Below are positions 57,257 to 64,000 of a stretch of DNA of 64,000 nucleotides, piece by piece; position 1 is the stretch's first letter, and every line of letters starts with the position of its first letter. Under the pieces are notes generated by a model. The model searched no databases, was not told where the DNA came from, and saw only the letters and a list, made by a program, of their open reading frames with translations. A program made the translations under genes and the position numbers. The stretch lies in the NCBI RefSeq assembly GCF_022601895.1, contig NZ_JAKVIO010000015.1:1-64000 (forward strand). Reading direction: 5' to 3'. Source of the stretch: Sphingomonas sp. LaA6.9 (GTDB lineage: Bacteria; Pseudomonadota; Alphaproteobacteria; Sphingomonadales; Sphingomonadaceae).

Positions 57257-58291
57257 ATGAGCGTAATGACGCCGGTCGGCGAACCGCCGGAGTTGAAAAA
57301 ATACTCGGGCGTCCAGCGTGCCGCAGCGCTGATGCTGGCGCTGGGTCGCGATCATGGCGGCCCGATCTGGGAGCAGCTGTCGACCGACGAGATCAAGGAG
57401 CTGTCCTCCTGCATCGCCGGGCTGGGCCGCATCCCCTCGGCCGTCGTCGAGCATCTGCTCGTCCAGTTCTCGGGCGAGGTCTCCAGCATGTCTTCGCTCC
57501 ACGGATCGTTCGAGACGACCGAGCGGCTCCTCGAAGGCATCCTTCCAGCCGATCGCGTCAAGGAAATCATGGAGGACATTCGTGGTCCATCCGGTCGCAC
57601 GATGTGGGACAAGCTTTCCAATGTCAGCGAAACCGTGCTCGCCGGCTATCTGAAGAACGAGTATCCGCAGACGGTCGCGGTGATCCTGCACAAGCTCCGC
57701 TCCGACCACGCCGCGCGCGTGCTCGCGGAGCTGCCGGAGGAACTGGCGACCGATGTTGTGATGCGCATGCTCCGCATGGACACGGTGCAGAAGGACGTGA
57801 TCCTGCAGGTCGAGCAGACGCTGAAGAGCGAGTTCATGACCAATCTCTCGCGCGCGCAGCGTCGCGATCCGCACGAGGCGATGGCCGAGGTGTTCAACGC
57901 ACTCGATCGCTCGACCGAAGAGGCGATGCTGACTGCGCTCGACGATCGCGCGCCCGAGTCCGCAGAAAAGATCCGCGCACTGATGTTCACCTTCGAGGAT
58001 CTCGCAAACCTGTTGCCCGCCGCGATCCAGACGATCGTCCGCAACTGCAACAAGCGCGAGCTGGCGCTGGCGCTGAAGGGCGCGCCCGAGGAGATGAAGC
58101 AGATGTTCTTCGCGGGCATGACCGAACGCGCGGCCAAGCTGATGCGCGACGACATGGCCGCGATGGGGCCGGTGCGCGCGCGCGAATGCGAGGAAGCCCA
58201 GACCAATCTTGTACGCCTGGCAAAGTCGCTCGGCGATCGCGGCGAGATCATGCTCGTCGATCCCAAGAGCGACGACGCGATGATCTACTGA
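57257..58291 (+). CDS. fliG: Flagellar motor switch protein FliG
   Basis: A 344-residue protein with the three FliG domains: N-terminal (YSGVQRAAALMLALG), middle with the EHPQ-like motif replaced by NEYPQTVAVILHKL (about 134), and C-terminal torque domain with the charged residues (LMFTFEDLANLLPAAIQTIVRNCNKRELALALKGAPEEMKQMFFAGM and RAAKLMRDDMAAMGPVRARECEEAQ). It binds the MS ring and the stator and sets rotation direction. GGGGAA precedes the ATG. fliH follows 37 bases later. Usually fliG follows fliF; here fliF comes after fliH. Confidence 0.96.
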   Translation: MSVMTPVGEPPELKKYSGVQRAAALMLALGRDHGGPIWEQLSTDEIKELSSCIAGLGRIPSAVVEHLLVQFSGEVSSMSSLHGSFETTERLLEGILPADRVKEIMEDIRGPSGRTMWDKLSNVSETVLAGYLKNEYPQTVAVILHKLRSDHAARVLAELPEELATDVVMRMLRMDTVQKDVILQVEQTLKSEFMTNLSRAQRRDPHEAMAEVFNALDRSTEEAMLTALDDRAPESAEKIRALMFTFEDLANLLPAAIQTIVRNCNKRELALALKGAPEEMKQMFFAGMTERAAKLMRDDMAAMGPVRARECEEAQTNLVRLAKSLGDRGEIMLVDPKSDDAMIY

Positions 58292-58328
58292 CGGCGCGCC
58301 TGCGCGTGCCCTTGATATTGAAAGGTCG

Positions 58329-59000
58329 ATGATGGAGGCCGCCATCCACGTAAAGCCATTCGGGTTCGATCGCGTCTTCCGCTTCGCCACGAGCGACACA
58401 GGCGCCGCGCACAATACCGAGCTGCTCAAGCAGATCGCGGCATTGCAGGCCGAGATCGATCGGCAGGCCGCGGCGCACGAAGCCGCGCTTTCAAGAGCGC
58501 GGGTCGACGGGTTCGAAGCCGGGCTCGTCCAGGCGCGGAGCGAACGCGCGACGGCATTGCTTGCCGCCGCCGACGCGCTTCACGCGTCGCTCGACGAGAT
58601 CGACGCGCGCCTGTCCGAGACGGCGGACTCGATGGTACGCGATGCGGCGGAGGTCGCGATCGCTGCGGCGGACGTGCTGGCGGGTCATGCGGTGGCGAAG
58701 GCCCCGGGCCGCGCCATCGATGAGGCGTTGGGCCGCGTGCTCGAACAGATCGGCCGCGGAACCCGCCTGAACGTCCGGGTCAACCCGGCGCTGGCGGAGG
58801 AGGTGGAGCGGCTTGTGGCGGCGCGTGCCGGGCAGGAGCGCAGGACGCTTTCCATCGCCGTGATCACCGATGACGCGCTGGCGCCTGGTGACGCCGTGAT
58901 CTTCTGGGACGAAGGCGGACTGGCGATCGACGGTGCCGCCCGCCGTGCGGCAGTGATGGCCGAACTCGGCGCGCTCGTCACCGATCCGCGCGGCGCATAA
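58329..59000 (+). CDS. fliH: Flagellar assembly protein FliH
   Basis: A 223-residue stator-stalk-like protein with an N-terminal short conserved part (IHVKPFGFDRVF), a heptad helix (ELLKQIAALQAEIDRQAAAHEAALSRARVDGFEAG) and a C-terminal alpha/beta domain that binds the export ATPase FliI (LNVRVNPALAEEVERLVAARAG). FliH regulates FliI at the export gate. fliI is not in this window. It starts with ATGATG, 37 bases after fliG. Confidence 0.82.
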   Translation: MMEAAIHVKPFGFDRVFRFATSDTGAAHNTELLKQIAALQAEIDRQAAAHEAALSRARVDGFEAGLVQARSERATALLAAADALHASLDEIDARLSETADSMVRDAAEVAIAAADVLAGHAVAKAPGRAIDEALGRVLEQIGRGTRLNVRVNPALAEEVERLVAARAGQERRTLSIAVITDDALAPGDAVIFWDEGGLAIDGAARRAAVMAELGALVTDPRGA

Positions 59001-59037
59001 AAACTTTCGACCCGGCAAGAGTTGCCTAGCCCGATCA

Positions 59038-59047
59038 TCCTATAATG
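59038..59047 (+). promoter_or_regulatory. TCCTATAA motif upstream of fliF
   Basis: TCCTATAATG about 108 bases before the fliF start, followed by GAGAGAGGC. Compare the copies at 57191 and 63557. Confidence 0.4.
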
Positions 59048-59087
59048 AGAGAGGCAAGGGCAGGGGGCCTTTGTTGCTAGATAGTTG

Positions 59088-59135
59088 AGACCCTGATCCG
59101 TGTTTCAGGCCGTTCGGTCTGAGGCGATCAAGGTC
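59088..59135. repeat. Palindromic repeat (AGACCTTGAT family), copy 4
   Basis: Arms AGACCCTGATCCGTGTTTCAG and CTGAGGCGATCAAGGTCCT around a short loop (GCCGTTCGGT), lying between the -10-like motif and the fliF start, so it would be in the leader of the fliF message. Confidence 0.75.
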
Positions 59136-59154
59136 CTGGTACACGAGGCTTGCC

Positions 59155-60765
59155 TTGAACGGATTGCGGAATTTGATCACGCAGCTCGGGCCGCGTCGGC
59201 TGATGATCATGGGCGGCGTCGCGCTGGCCCTGCTCGTCGGAATCGGTGCGCTCGCGCTCAGAAGCCCGTCTTCGGAGATGGGATTTCTCTACACCGAACT
59301 CGATCCTGCGCAGGCGCAGTCGATCACCGAAAAGCTCAGCGCGCAGGGGGTGCCATTCCAGCTGTCGAGCGATGGCACGTCGGTCATGGCGCCGGTCGAG
59401 AAGCTCGCCGAGCTGCGCATGGCAATGGCCTCCGAGCGACTGGGCGGCAAGATCGGCTATGAGGTGCTCGATGCCGAGGAGCCCTTCGGCGTTTCATCCT
59501 CGCGCGCCAAGATGAACGAGACGCGCGCGGTCGAGGGCGAATTGTCGCGTTCGATCGAGAGCCTCGAGCGCGTCAGCAAGGCCCGCGTCCATATCGTGAT
59601 GCCCGAGCGCGCAATGTTCGCGGCCGAGCCGCGCAAGGCTACCGCGGCGGTGACCGTAAAGACCAATGGCCGGCTGACCGGCGAGACCGTTCAGGCGATC
59701 CGTTATCTGGTGTCGTCGTCGGTGCCCGAACTCGCGCCCGAAGCCGTGTCGATCGTCGATCAGTCGGGTGCGCTGCTGGCGCGTGCGGGCGAAGGCGGTG
59801 GTGCCGGCGCGTCCGATATCGAGGAGCGCCAGACTGCGGTCGAGGCGCGGTTGCGCTCGCAGATCGAGGCCATGGTTGAACCGATCGTTGGCGCGGGCAA
59901 GGTGCGCGCCGAGGTGTCGGCGGTACTCGACCGTGACCAGACCCGGGAGGAGGCCGAAGTCTTCGATCCCGATACCCAGGTGATCGCGCATCAGGTGACC
60001 GTCGAATCAAGCGACCAGAGCGACGAGAACGCAGCCGGCGCGGACGGCGTCACCGTTGGCGCGCAGCTCCCCGAGAATGAGGGCGCGATCAACGGGACAG
60101 GCGGAGATTCACGCCGGTCCGCACGCAACGAGTCCTCCGAAGACATTACCTTCCAGAACAGCAGCAAGAAGACGGTCAGCGTACAGACGCCCGGCAAGAT
60201 CAACCGCCTGACCGTGGCGGTGATGGTCGACGGCGGCGCCAAGGGGCTGCCCCAGCCGCAGATCCAGCGGCTGACCCGCCTGGTCGAGAATGCGGTGGGC
60301 TTTGACGCCGAGCGCGGCGACAGCGTGGTGGTCGAGAGCATGGCCTTCGCCACGCCCGAGGACGCCGGCGCATCGGAAACGGTGCTTCCCTTCGGGCTCA
60401 CCAGCGATCGTCTTTTCGATCTGCTCAAGCTCGTCGTGCTCGCCGGTGTCGTGCTGCTCGCGGTCAGGATGCTGCGTCCCAGGCCGGTTGAAGCTGCGCC
60501 GGTAATTCAGGGCGGCGAGCTGATCGCCGCGTCAGAAGATCCCGAAATGCTGACACTGGCACAGCGTGCTGCCGATGGCGACCCCGAGGCGATGGAGAAG
60601 CTGGAGGCGATGCGCGAAGGCGACACCCCGTTGCTCGACCAGGAGATCGCGCTCGCTCAGGTCGACGGACGCATCAAGCTCTCCGCGCTCCGCCGTATCG
60701 GTGACGCGATCGCCGCCAGCCCCGCCGAGTCCGCCTCGGTGATCCGCCAATGGATGAACGCATGA
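59155..60765 (+). CDS. fliF: Flagellar MS-ring protein FliF
   Basis: A 536-residue membrane protein. The start is TTG with GAGG six bases upstream. The first membrane segment is LMIMGGVALALLVGIGALAL; the ring-building motifs follow (SMGFLYTELDPAQAQSITEKL-type, with GIPFQ replaced by GVPFQL; FGVSSSRAKMNETRAVEGELSRSIESLERVSKARVHIVMPE); the second membrane segment is LLKLVVLAGVVLLAVRML, and the C-terminal tail (residues 480-536) binds FliG. It anchors the flagellum in the inner membrane. Its leader contains a palindromic repeat, which may affect translation. fliN overlaps its stop (ATGA). Confidence 0.95.
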   Translation: MNGLRNLITQLGPRRLMIMGGVALALLVGIGALALRSPSSEMGFLYTELDPAQAQSITEKLSAQGVPFQLSSDGTSVMAPVEKLAELRMAMASERLGGKIGYEVLDAEEPFGVSSSRAKMNETRAVEGELSRSIESLERVSKARVHIVMPERAMFAAEPRKATAAVTVKTNGRLTGETVQAIRYLVSSSVPELAPEAVSIVDQSGALLARAGEGGGAGASDIEERQTAVEARLRSQIEAMVEPIVGAGKVRAEVSAVLDRDQTREEAEVFDPDTQVIAHQVTVESSDQSDENAAGADGVTVGAQLPENEGAINGTGGDSRRSARNESSEDITFQNSSKKTVSVQTPGKINRLTVAVMVDGGAKGLPQPQIQRLTRLVENAVGFDAERGDSVVVESMAFATPEDAGASETVLPFGLTSDRLFDLLKLVVLAGVVLLAVRMLRPRPVEAAPVIQGGELIAASEDPEMLTLAQRAADGDPEAMEKLEAMREGDTPLLDQEIALAQVDGRIKLSALRRIGDAIAASPAESASVIRQWMNA

Positions 60766-61142
60766 AAGAAGAGACCATGACCCACGATGCAGAACCGCGT
60801 CAGCTTGCTCCCACGCATTTCGCGTCCGAAGATGTCGAGGCCGAGAGCGCACATGAAACCCCGGGCTGGGCGCCGCAGCGCGCGTCGGCACCGCCGACCG
60901 CCGACGATCTTCAGGCCGTGTTCGATGTGCCGGTAAAGGTCCAGGCCGTGCTCGGGCGATCGCGCATGGACATTGGCGAACTGCTGAAGCTCAAGCCTGG
61001 CCATGTCGTCGAACTCGATCGCCGCGTCGGCGAGCCGGTCGACATATTCGTCAACAACCGGCTGATCGCCCGCGGAGAGGTCGTGCTGATCGACAGCGCG
61101 CTGGGCGTCACGCTCACCGAAATCGTCCGGCAGGATCGATGA
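60762..61142 (+). CDS. fliN: Flagellar motor switch protein FliN
   Basis: A 126-residue protein; an ATG at 60777 with a better spaced AAGAAGAG is an alternative start. The N-terminal 50 residues are an acidic, flexible extension; the SpoA domain follows (FDVPVKVQAVLGRSRMDIGELLKLKPGHVVELDRRVGEPVDIFVNNRLIARGEVVLID). FliN forms the C ring together with FliG and FliM and controls export and switching. It overlaps the end of fliF by four bases and the following HTH gene by four bases. Confidence 0.92.
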   Translation: MKEETMTHDAEPRQLAPTHFASEDVEAESAHETPGWAPQRASAPPTADDLQAVFDVPVKVQAVLGRSRMDIGELLKLKPGHVVELDRRVGEPVDIFVNNRLIARGEVVLIDSALGVTLTEIVRQDR

Positions 61143-61423
61143 TGGACATGTCCTCTCACGAAGCGATGTCGATCAATGTGCCCGCGGTCCTCGCGCGGCT
61201 GCGTGGCGAGTATATGCCGGCGCCCGAGCTCGCGGAGCTGATCGAGGGGCTCGTCGGCCGGACTGTGGCCGATGTCGAGCGCGCGCTGATCCTGCAAACG
61301 CTCGCGCATTGCCGTGGCAACCGGACCACGGCGTCGGTGATGCTCGGCATTTCGGTGCGCACCATGCGCAACAAGCTCAGAAGCTTCATCGAGGACGGCA
61401 TCACCGTCTCGCCCGCACTTTAG
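61139..61423 (+). CDS. Small Fis-type HTH regulator in the flagellar operon
   Basis: A 94-residue protein with a C-terminal Fis-type helix-turn-helix (VADVERALILQTLAHCRGNRTTASVMLGISVRTMRNKLRSF), close to the DNA-binding part of FlbD and other sigma-54 enhancer-binding proteins, but without the receiver and AAA+ domains. The start overlaps the fliN stop. It may bind flagellar promoters by itself or form dimers with a full-length FlbD. No other copy is in the window. It is cotranscribed with fliF and fliN and precedes flhA by 27 bases. Confidence 0.88.
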   Translation: MMDMSSHEAMSINVPAVLARLRGEYMPAPELAELIEGLVGRTVADVERALILQTLAHCRGNRTTASVMLGISVRTMRNKLRSFIEDGITVSPAL

Positions 61424-61450
61424 TGCCACGGACCGCATCCGGAGCAATCC

Positions 61451-63532
61451 ATGCCAACCCAGCTTGACCAGTTACTGAAGAAGCTCGGCCCTGGCCGCGA
61501 TCTCGCGCTCGCAATGAGCGTCGTCGCGATCATCGCGATGCTGATCCTGCCGATGCCCGGCTGGTTGCTCGACCTTGGGCTCGCGTTGTCGATCACCGCC
61601 TCGGTGCTGATCCTCATGACCGCGCTGTTCATCGACAAGCCGCTGCAATTGTCGAGTTTCCCGACGATCCTGCTGATCGTCACGATGTTGCGGCTGGGTC
61701 TCAATCTGGCATCGACGCGGCTCATTCTGGGGCACGGACATGAAGGTGCTCATGCTGCGGGTGGTGTCATCGCGGCGTTCGGCGAGTTCCTGATCGGCGG
61801 CGAGACCGTCATCGGCCTCACCGTGTTCATGATCCTGATCGTCATCAACTTCGTCGTCATCACCAAGGGCGCGGGGCGCATCGCCGAGGTCGGCGCGCGC
61901 TTCAGCCTCGACGCGATGCCGGGCAAGCAGATGGCGATCGACGCCGACCTTTCGGCGGGCATGATCACCGAAGCGGACGCCCGCGCGCGCCGCGCCGAGA
62001 TCGAGGCCGAAAGCGGCTTCTACGGCGCGATGGACGGTGCCTCCAAGTTCGTGAAGGGCGATGCTGTCGCCGCGCTGCTGATTACCGCGATCAACATCGT
62101 TGTCGGGCTGATCGTCGGGGTCGTCATTCACGGCGTGCCCTTTGGCGATGCCTTCCACACCTACACGATGTTGACCGTGGGCGAGGGGCTGGTGAGCCAG
62201 ATCCCCGCGCTGATCGTCTCGACTGCCGCGGGTCTGCTCGTTTCCAAGGGCGGTGTCGCGGGCAAGACCGGGGCGGCGCTGGGCGAACAGCTCGGCCGCT
62301 ATCCCAAGGCTTTCGGCATGGTCGCGTTCCTGATGATCGCGCTGGCGCTCGTGCCGGGCCTGCCGTTCCTGCCTTTTGCGATCCTTGGCGGCGCATGTGG
62401 CTGGGTCGCCTGGAAGATGTCGCAAAAGGCCGAAGTCGAAGCCGCCAAGGCGCGCATCGAGGAAGCGATTGCGCAACAGCAGGCAGCACCGTCCGAGGAG
62501 CCGATTGCACGCACGCTTGCGATCGACGCGGTGCGCATCGAGCTCGGCTATGCGTTGCTTCCGTTGATCAACGATTCCAGTTCGGATCCGCGGCTCGACG
62601 ATCAGGTGCGCGCGCTGCGCCGCCAGATGGCGATCGACTTCGGCTTCGTCCTGCCCGCGGTGCGCATCCTCGACAACATGGCGCTGAAGGCCAACGAGTA
62701 TATCGTCTATGTGAAGGAAACCGAGACCGCGCGCGGCGAAATCCGCCTCGACAAGCTGCTGGTCATCAATCCCGGCGGAGGCAATGCGGGCATTGCCGGG
62801 GAGGAAACGCGCGAACCGGTGTTCAACCTGCCGGCGCTGTGGATCGACCGCGATCTGCGCGAGGAAGCGGGGTTCCGTGGGCTGACGGTGGTCGATTGCG
62901 GCACCGTCATCACGACGCACCTGACCGAGATCGTGAAGGACAATATCGCCGATCTGCTGTCGTACAGCGAAACGCAGAAGCTGCTGACCGATGTCCACAA
63001 GGAATCGGAAAAACTCGTGGCCGATATCATCCCTTCAAAGATCTCGATCTCCGGCGTGCAGCGCATCCTTCAGAACCTGCTCTCGGAGGGCGTCTCGATC
63101 CGCGATGTGCCGACGATCCTCGAAGGTATCGCCGAGGCGTCTGCATTCACCCAGAATCTGACGCAGATGACCGAGCACGTCCGCAGCCGACTGGCGCGCC
63201 AGATTTCAGCGCAACAGGTGCATGATGGCACGATCCCGATCGTCACCCTGGCAGCGCGCTGGGACAGTGAATTCGCCGAGGCCATCGTCGGGCAGGGCGA
63301 TGACCGGCATCTCGCAATGGCGCCCTCTACGCTCCAAAGCTTCATCGCCTCGGTGCGCGAGACCTATGACAAGTTCGCGTCCGATGGGGAGATTCCCTGC
63401 ATGCTGACCAGCCCCGCGATCCGGCCCTTTGTCCGCTCGATCATCGAACGGGTGCGTCCGGCGACCGTTGTGCTCTCGCAGAACGAGATTCACGCGCGCG
63501 CGCGCATCCGTACGCTGGGGTCAATCGGCTGA
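61451..63532 (+). CDS. flhA: Flagellar biosynthesis protein FlhA
   Basis: A 693-residue export-gate protein. Eight hydrophobic segments fill the N-terminal 330 residues (LALAMSVVAIIAMLILPMPGWLLDLGLALS, FMILIVINFVVITKGAGRIAEV and others), with the family's FSLDAMPGKQMAIDADLSAG and EAESGFYGAMDGASKFVKGDA (FHIPEP region). The cytosolic part contains IELGYALLPLI and ISISGVQRILQNLLSEGVSIRD. It drives protein translocation with FlhB and the Fli export proteins. It follows the HTH gene by 27 bases. Confidence 0.96.
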   Translation: MPTQLDQLLKKLGPGRDLALAMSVVAIIAMLILPMPGWLLDLGLALSITASVLILMTALFIDKPLQLSSFPTILLIVTMLRLGLNLASTRLILGHGHEGAHAAGGVIAAFGEFLIGGETVIGLTVFMILIVINFVVITKGAGRIAEVGARFSLDAMPGKQMAIDADLSAGMITEADARARRAEIEAESGFYGAMDGASKFVKGDAVAALLITAINIVVGLIVGVVIHGVPFGDAFHTYTMLTVGEGLVSQIPALIVSTAAGLLVSKGGVAGKTGAALGEQLGRYPKAFGMVAFLMIALALVPGLPFLPFAILGGACGWVAWKMSQKAEVEAAKARIEEAIAQQQAAPSEEPIARTLAIDAVRIELGYALLPLINDSSSDPRLDDQVRALRRQMAIDFGFVLPAVRILDNMALKANEYIVYVKETETARGEIRLDKLLVINPGGGNAGIAGEETREPVFNLPALWIDRDLREEAGFRGLTVVDCGTVITTHLTEIVKDNIADLLSYSETQKLLTDVHKESEKLVADIIPSKISISGVQRILQNLLSEGVSIRDVPTILEGIAEASAFTQNLTQMTEHVRSRLARQISAQQVHDGTIPIVTLAARWDSEFAEAIVGQGDDRHLAMAPSTLQSFIASVRETYDKFASDGEIPCMLTSPAIRPFVRSIIERVRPATVVLSQNEIHARARIRTLGSIG

Positions 63533-63556
63533 CATCGCCACCGCACTGAATTTCCG

Positions 63557-63566
63557 TCCTATAATG
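63557..63566 (+). promoter_or_regulatory. TCCTATAA motif upstream of fliK
   Basis: TCCTATAATG 41 bases before the fliK start. Compare 57191 and 59038. Confidence 0.4.
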
Positions 63567-63606
63567 CATCGAGAGCGGCGCGCGGCGTCCAGGGGAAGAC
63601 GATTTG

Positions 63607-64000
63607 ATGAATGTTTCGATGATCCCGACCATCGCATCTCCCGCGCGCGGCGCCGATACGGCTGCGGGCGCGGCGCTTCCCGGATTCGGTGACCTGCTGG
63701 GGGGGGCAACGACAGGTATCGCCCCGGTCACGATCGCAACCGCGGCGGATGCGCGCGGTGTGCTGCCGCAGCCGCAGCTTGTGACGGGCGTGCCCCAAGC
63801 GTCAGCGCCCATTGCGAAAAAAACCTCGTCCGAATTCGATGTCGAAAGTGCGGCCGCCGCCGCCGCGTTGCCGGACGGGACGCTGACCGCGCCACAGATG
63901 CCGCCACCGGAAGATGCCGCGATTGATTTCGCGGCAATGCCGTCGACCGAACTGGCAGCGTCTCCGTCGCCTCAACCCCAGCCGCAGGCAAAGCCGGTGG
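63607..64000 (+). CDS. fliK: Flagellar hook-length control protein FliK, N-terminal part
   Basis: Open from the ATG at 63607 (GGGGAAGA upstream) to the window end without a stop, 131 residues seen. The sequence is rich in Ala, Pro, Thr and Gln (GFGDLLGGATTGIAPVTIATAADARG, QPQLVTGVPQASAPIAKK, SPSPQPQPQAKPV), as in the disordered N-terminal part of FliK. The conserved C-terminal switch domain lies beyond the window. Position after flhA in the flagellar cluster supports the call. Confidence 0.6.
   Translation, partial: MNVSMIPTIASPARGADTAAGAALPGFGDLLGGATTGIAPVTIATAADARGVLPQPQLVTGVPQASAPIAKKTSSEFDVESAAAAAALPDGTLTAPQMPPPEDAAIDFAAMPSTELAASPSPQPQPQAKPV

Noticed and set aside
57155-58429. N-terminal extension of the FlaEY-like frame
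   Set aside because: It only mirrors fliG; a GTG with a good ribosome binding site lies at 57154.
59005-59030. Sigma-54-like GGCAAGAGTTGC before fliF
   Set aside because: The GG and GC elements are two bases too close for a -24/-12 promoter.
61472-62998. 508-residue open frame opposite flhA
   Set aside because: Low-complexity Arg/Asp/His composition and no domain; shadow of flhA.

Overview
The window looks like chromosomal DNA of an alphaproteobacterium, most likely an order Sphingomonadales member (Sphingomonas, Sphingopyxis or a relative). The reasons are the high GC content, the short palindromic elements with arms like CTTCGACAGGCTCAGCCC, GumD/SpsB-type exopolysaccharide genes, the many secreted S9/M3/M19/serine-hydrolase type peptidases, and a flagellar cluster that includes a FlaEY-like protein as in Caulobacter. 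This is inferred from gene content; no rRNA is present to confirm it.

Positions 1-19300 are accessory. They hold small secreted unknowns, a TetR-sulfatase operon whose formylglycine-generating enzyme (FGE) gene is broken, a VapBC-type toxin-antitoxin pair whose toxin is split by an IS5-family (IS427-like) element, an AT-rich stretch, and then a three-gene unit: an unknown 197-residue protein, a protein with three phage tail-collar modules, and a 2490-residue LamG-repeat protein with a possible pore-forming C-terminal region. A tyrosine integrase next to tRNA-Thr(UGU) closes the region and suggests a tRNA-targeted genomic island extending to lower coordinates.

Positions 19300-40000 look like core chromosome: DUF429 protein, serine hydrolase and rarA in one overlapping unit; PadR with a DUF2218 protein; a GT4 glycosyltransferase; divergent LD-carboxypeptidase and mpl (peptidoglycan recycling); an M3 peptidase; a trypsin-like autotransporter; the branched-chain 2-oxoacid dehydrogenase genes E1-alpha, E1-beta and E2; then HxlR, aldo/keto reductase and SDR genes.

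Positions 40000-48050 form a probable peptide/D-amino-acid salvage locus: an XRE-cupin regulator, a membrane-bound serine hydrolase, a secreted amidohydrolase, a DUF1611 (DgcN-like) protein, a YkvI-like transporter and an M19 dipeptidase. Two of its transcription units carry the same 46-bp promoter/operator-like block, which points to one regulon.

Positions 48000-54000 hold an MscS channel, three exopolysaccharide genes (priming sugar transferase, O-acetyltransferase, Wza-like export lipoprotein) and an aromatic/aspartate aminotransferase. From 54000 to the end is a flagellar cluster: flgB and a large beta-propeller protein on the minus strand, then fliG, fliH, fliF, fliN, a small Fis-type HTH gene, flhA and the start of fliK on the plus strand. 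Two families of palindromic repeats are scattered through intergenic DNA, and one copy lies in frame inside the E2 gene.
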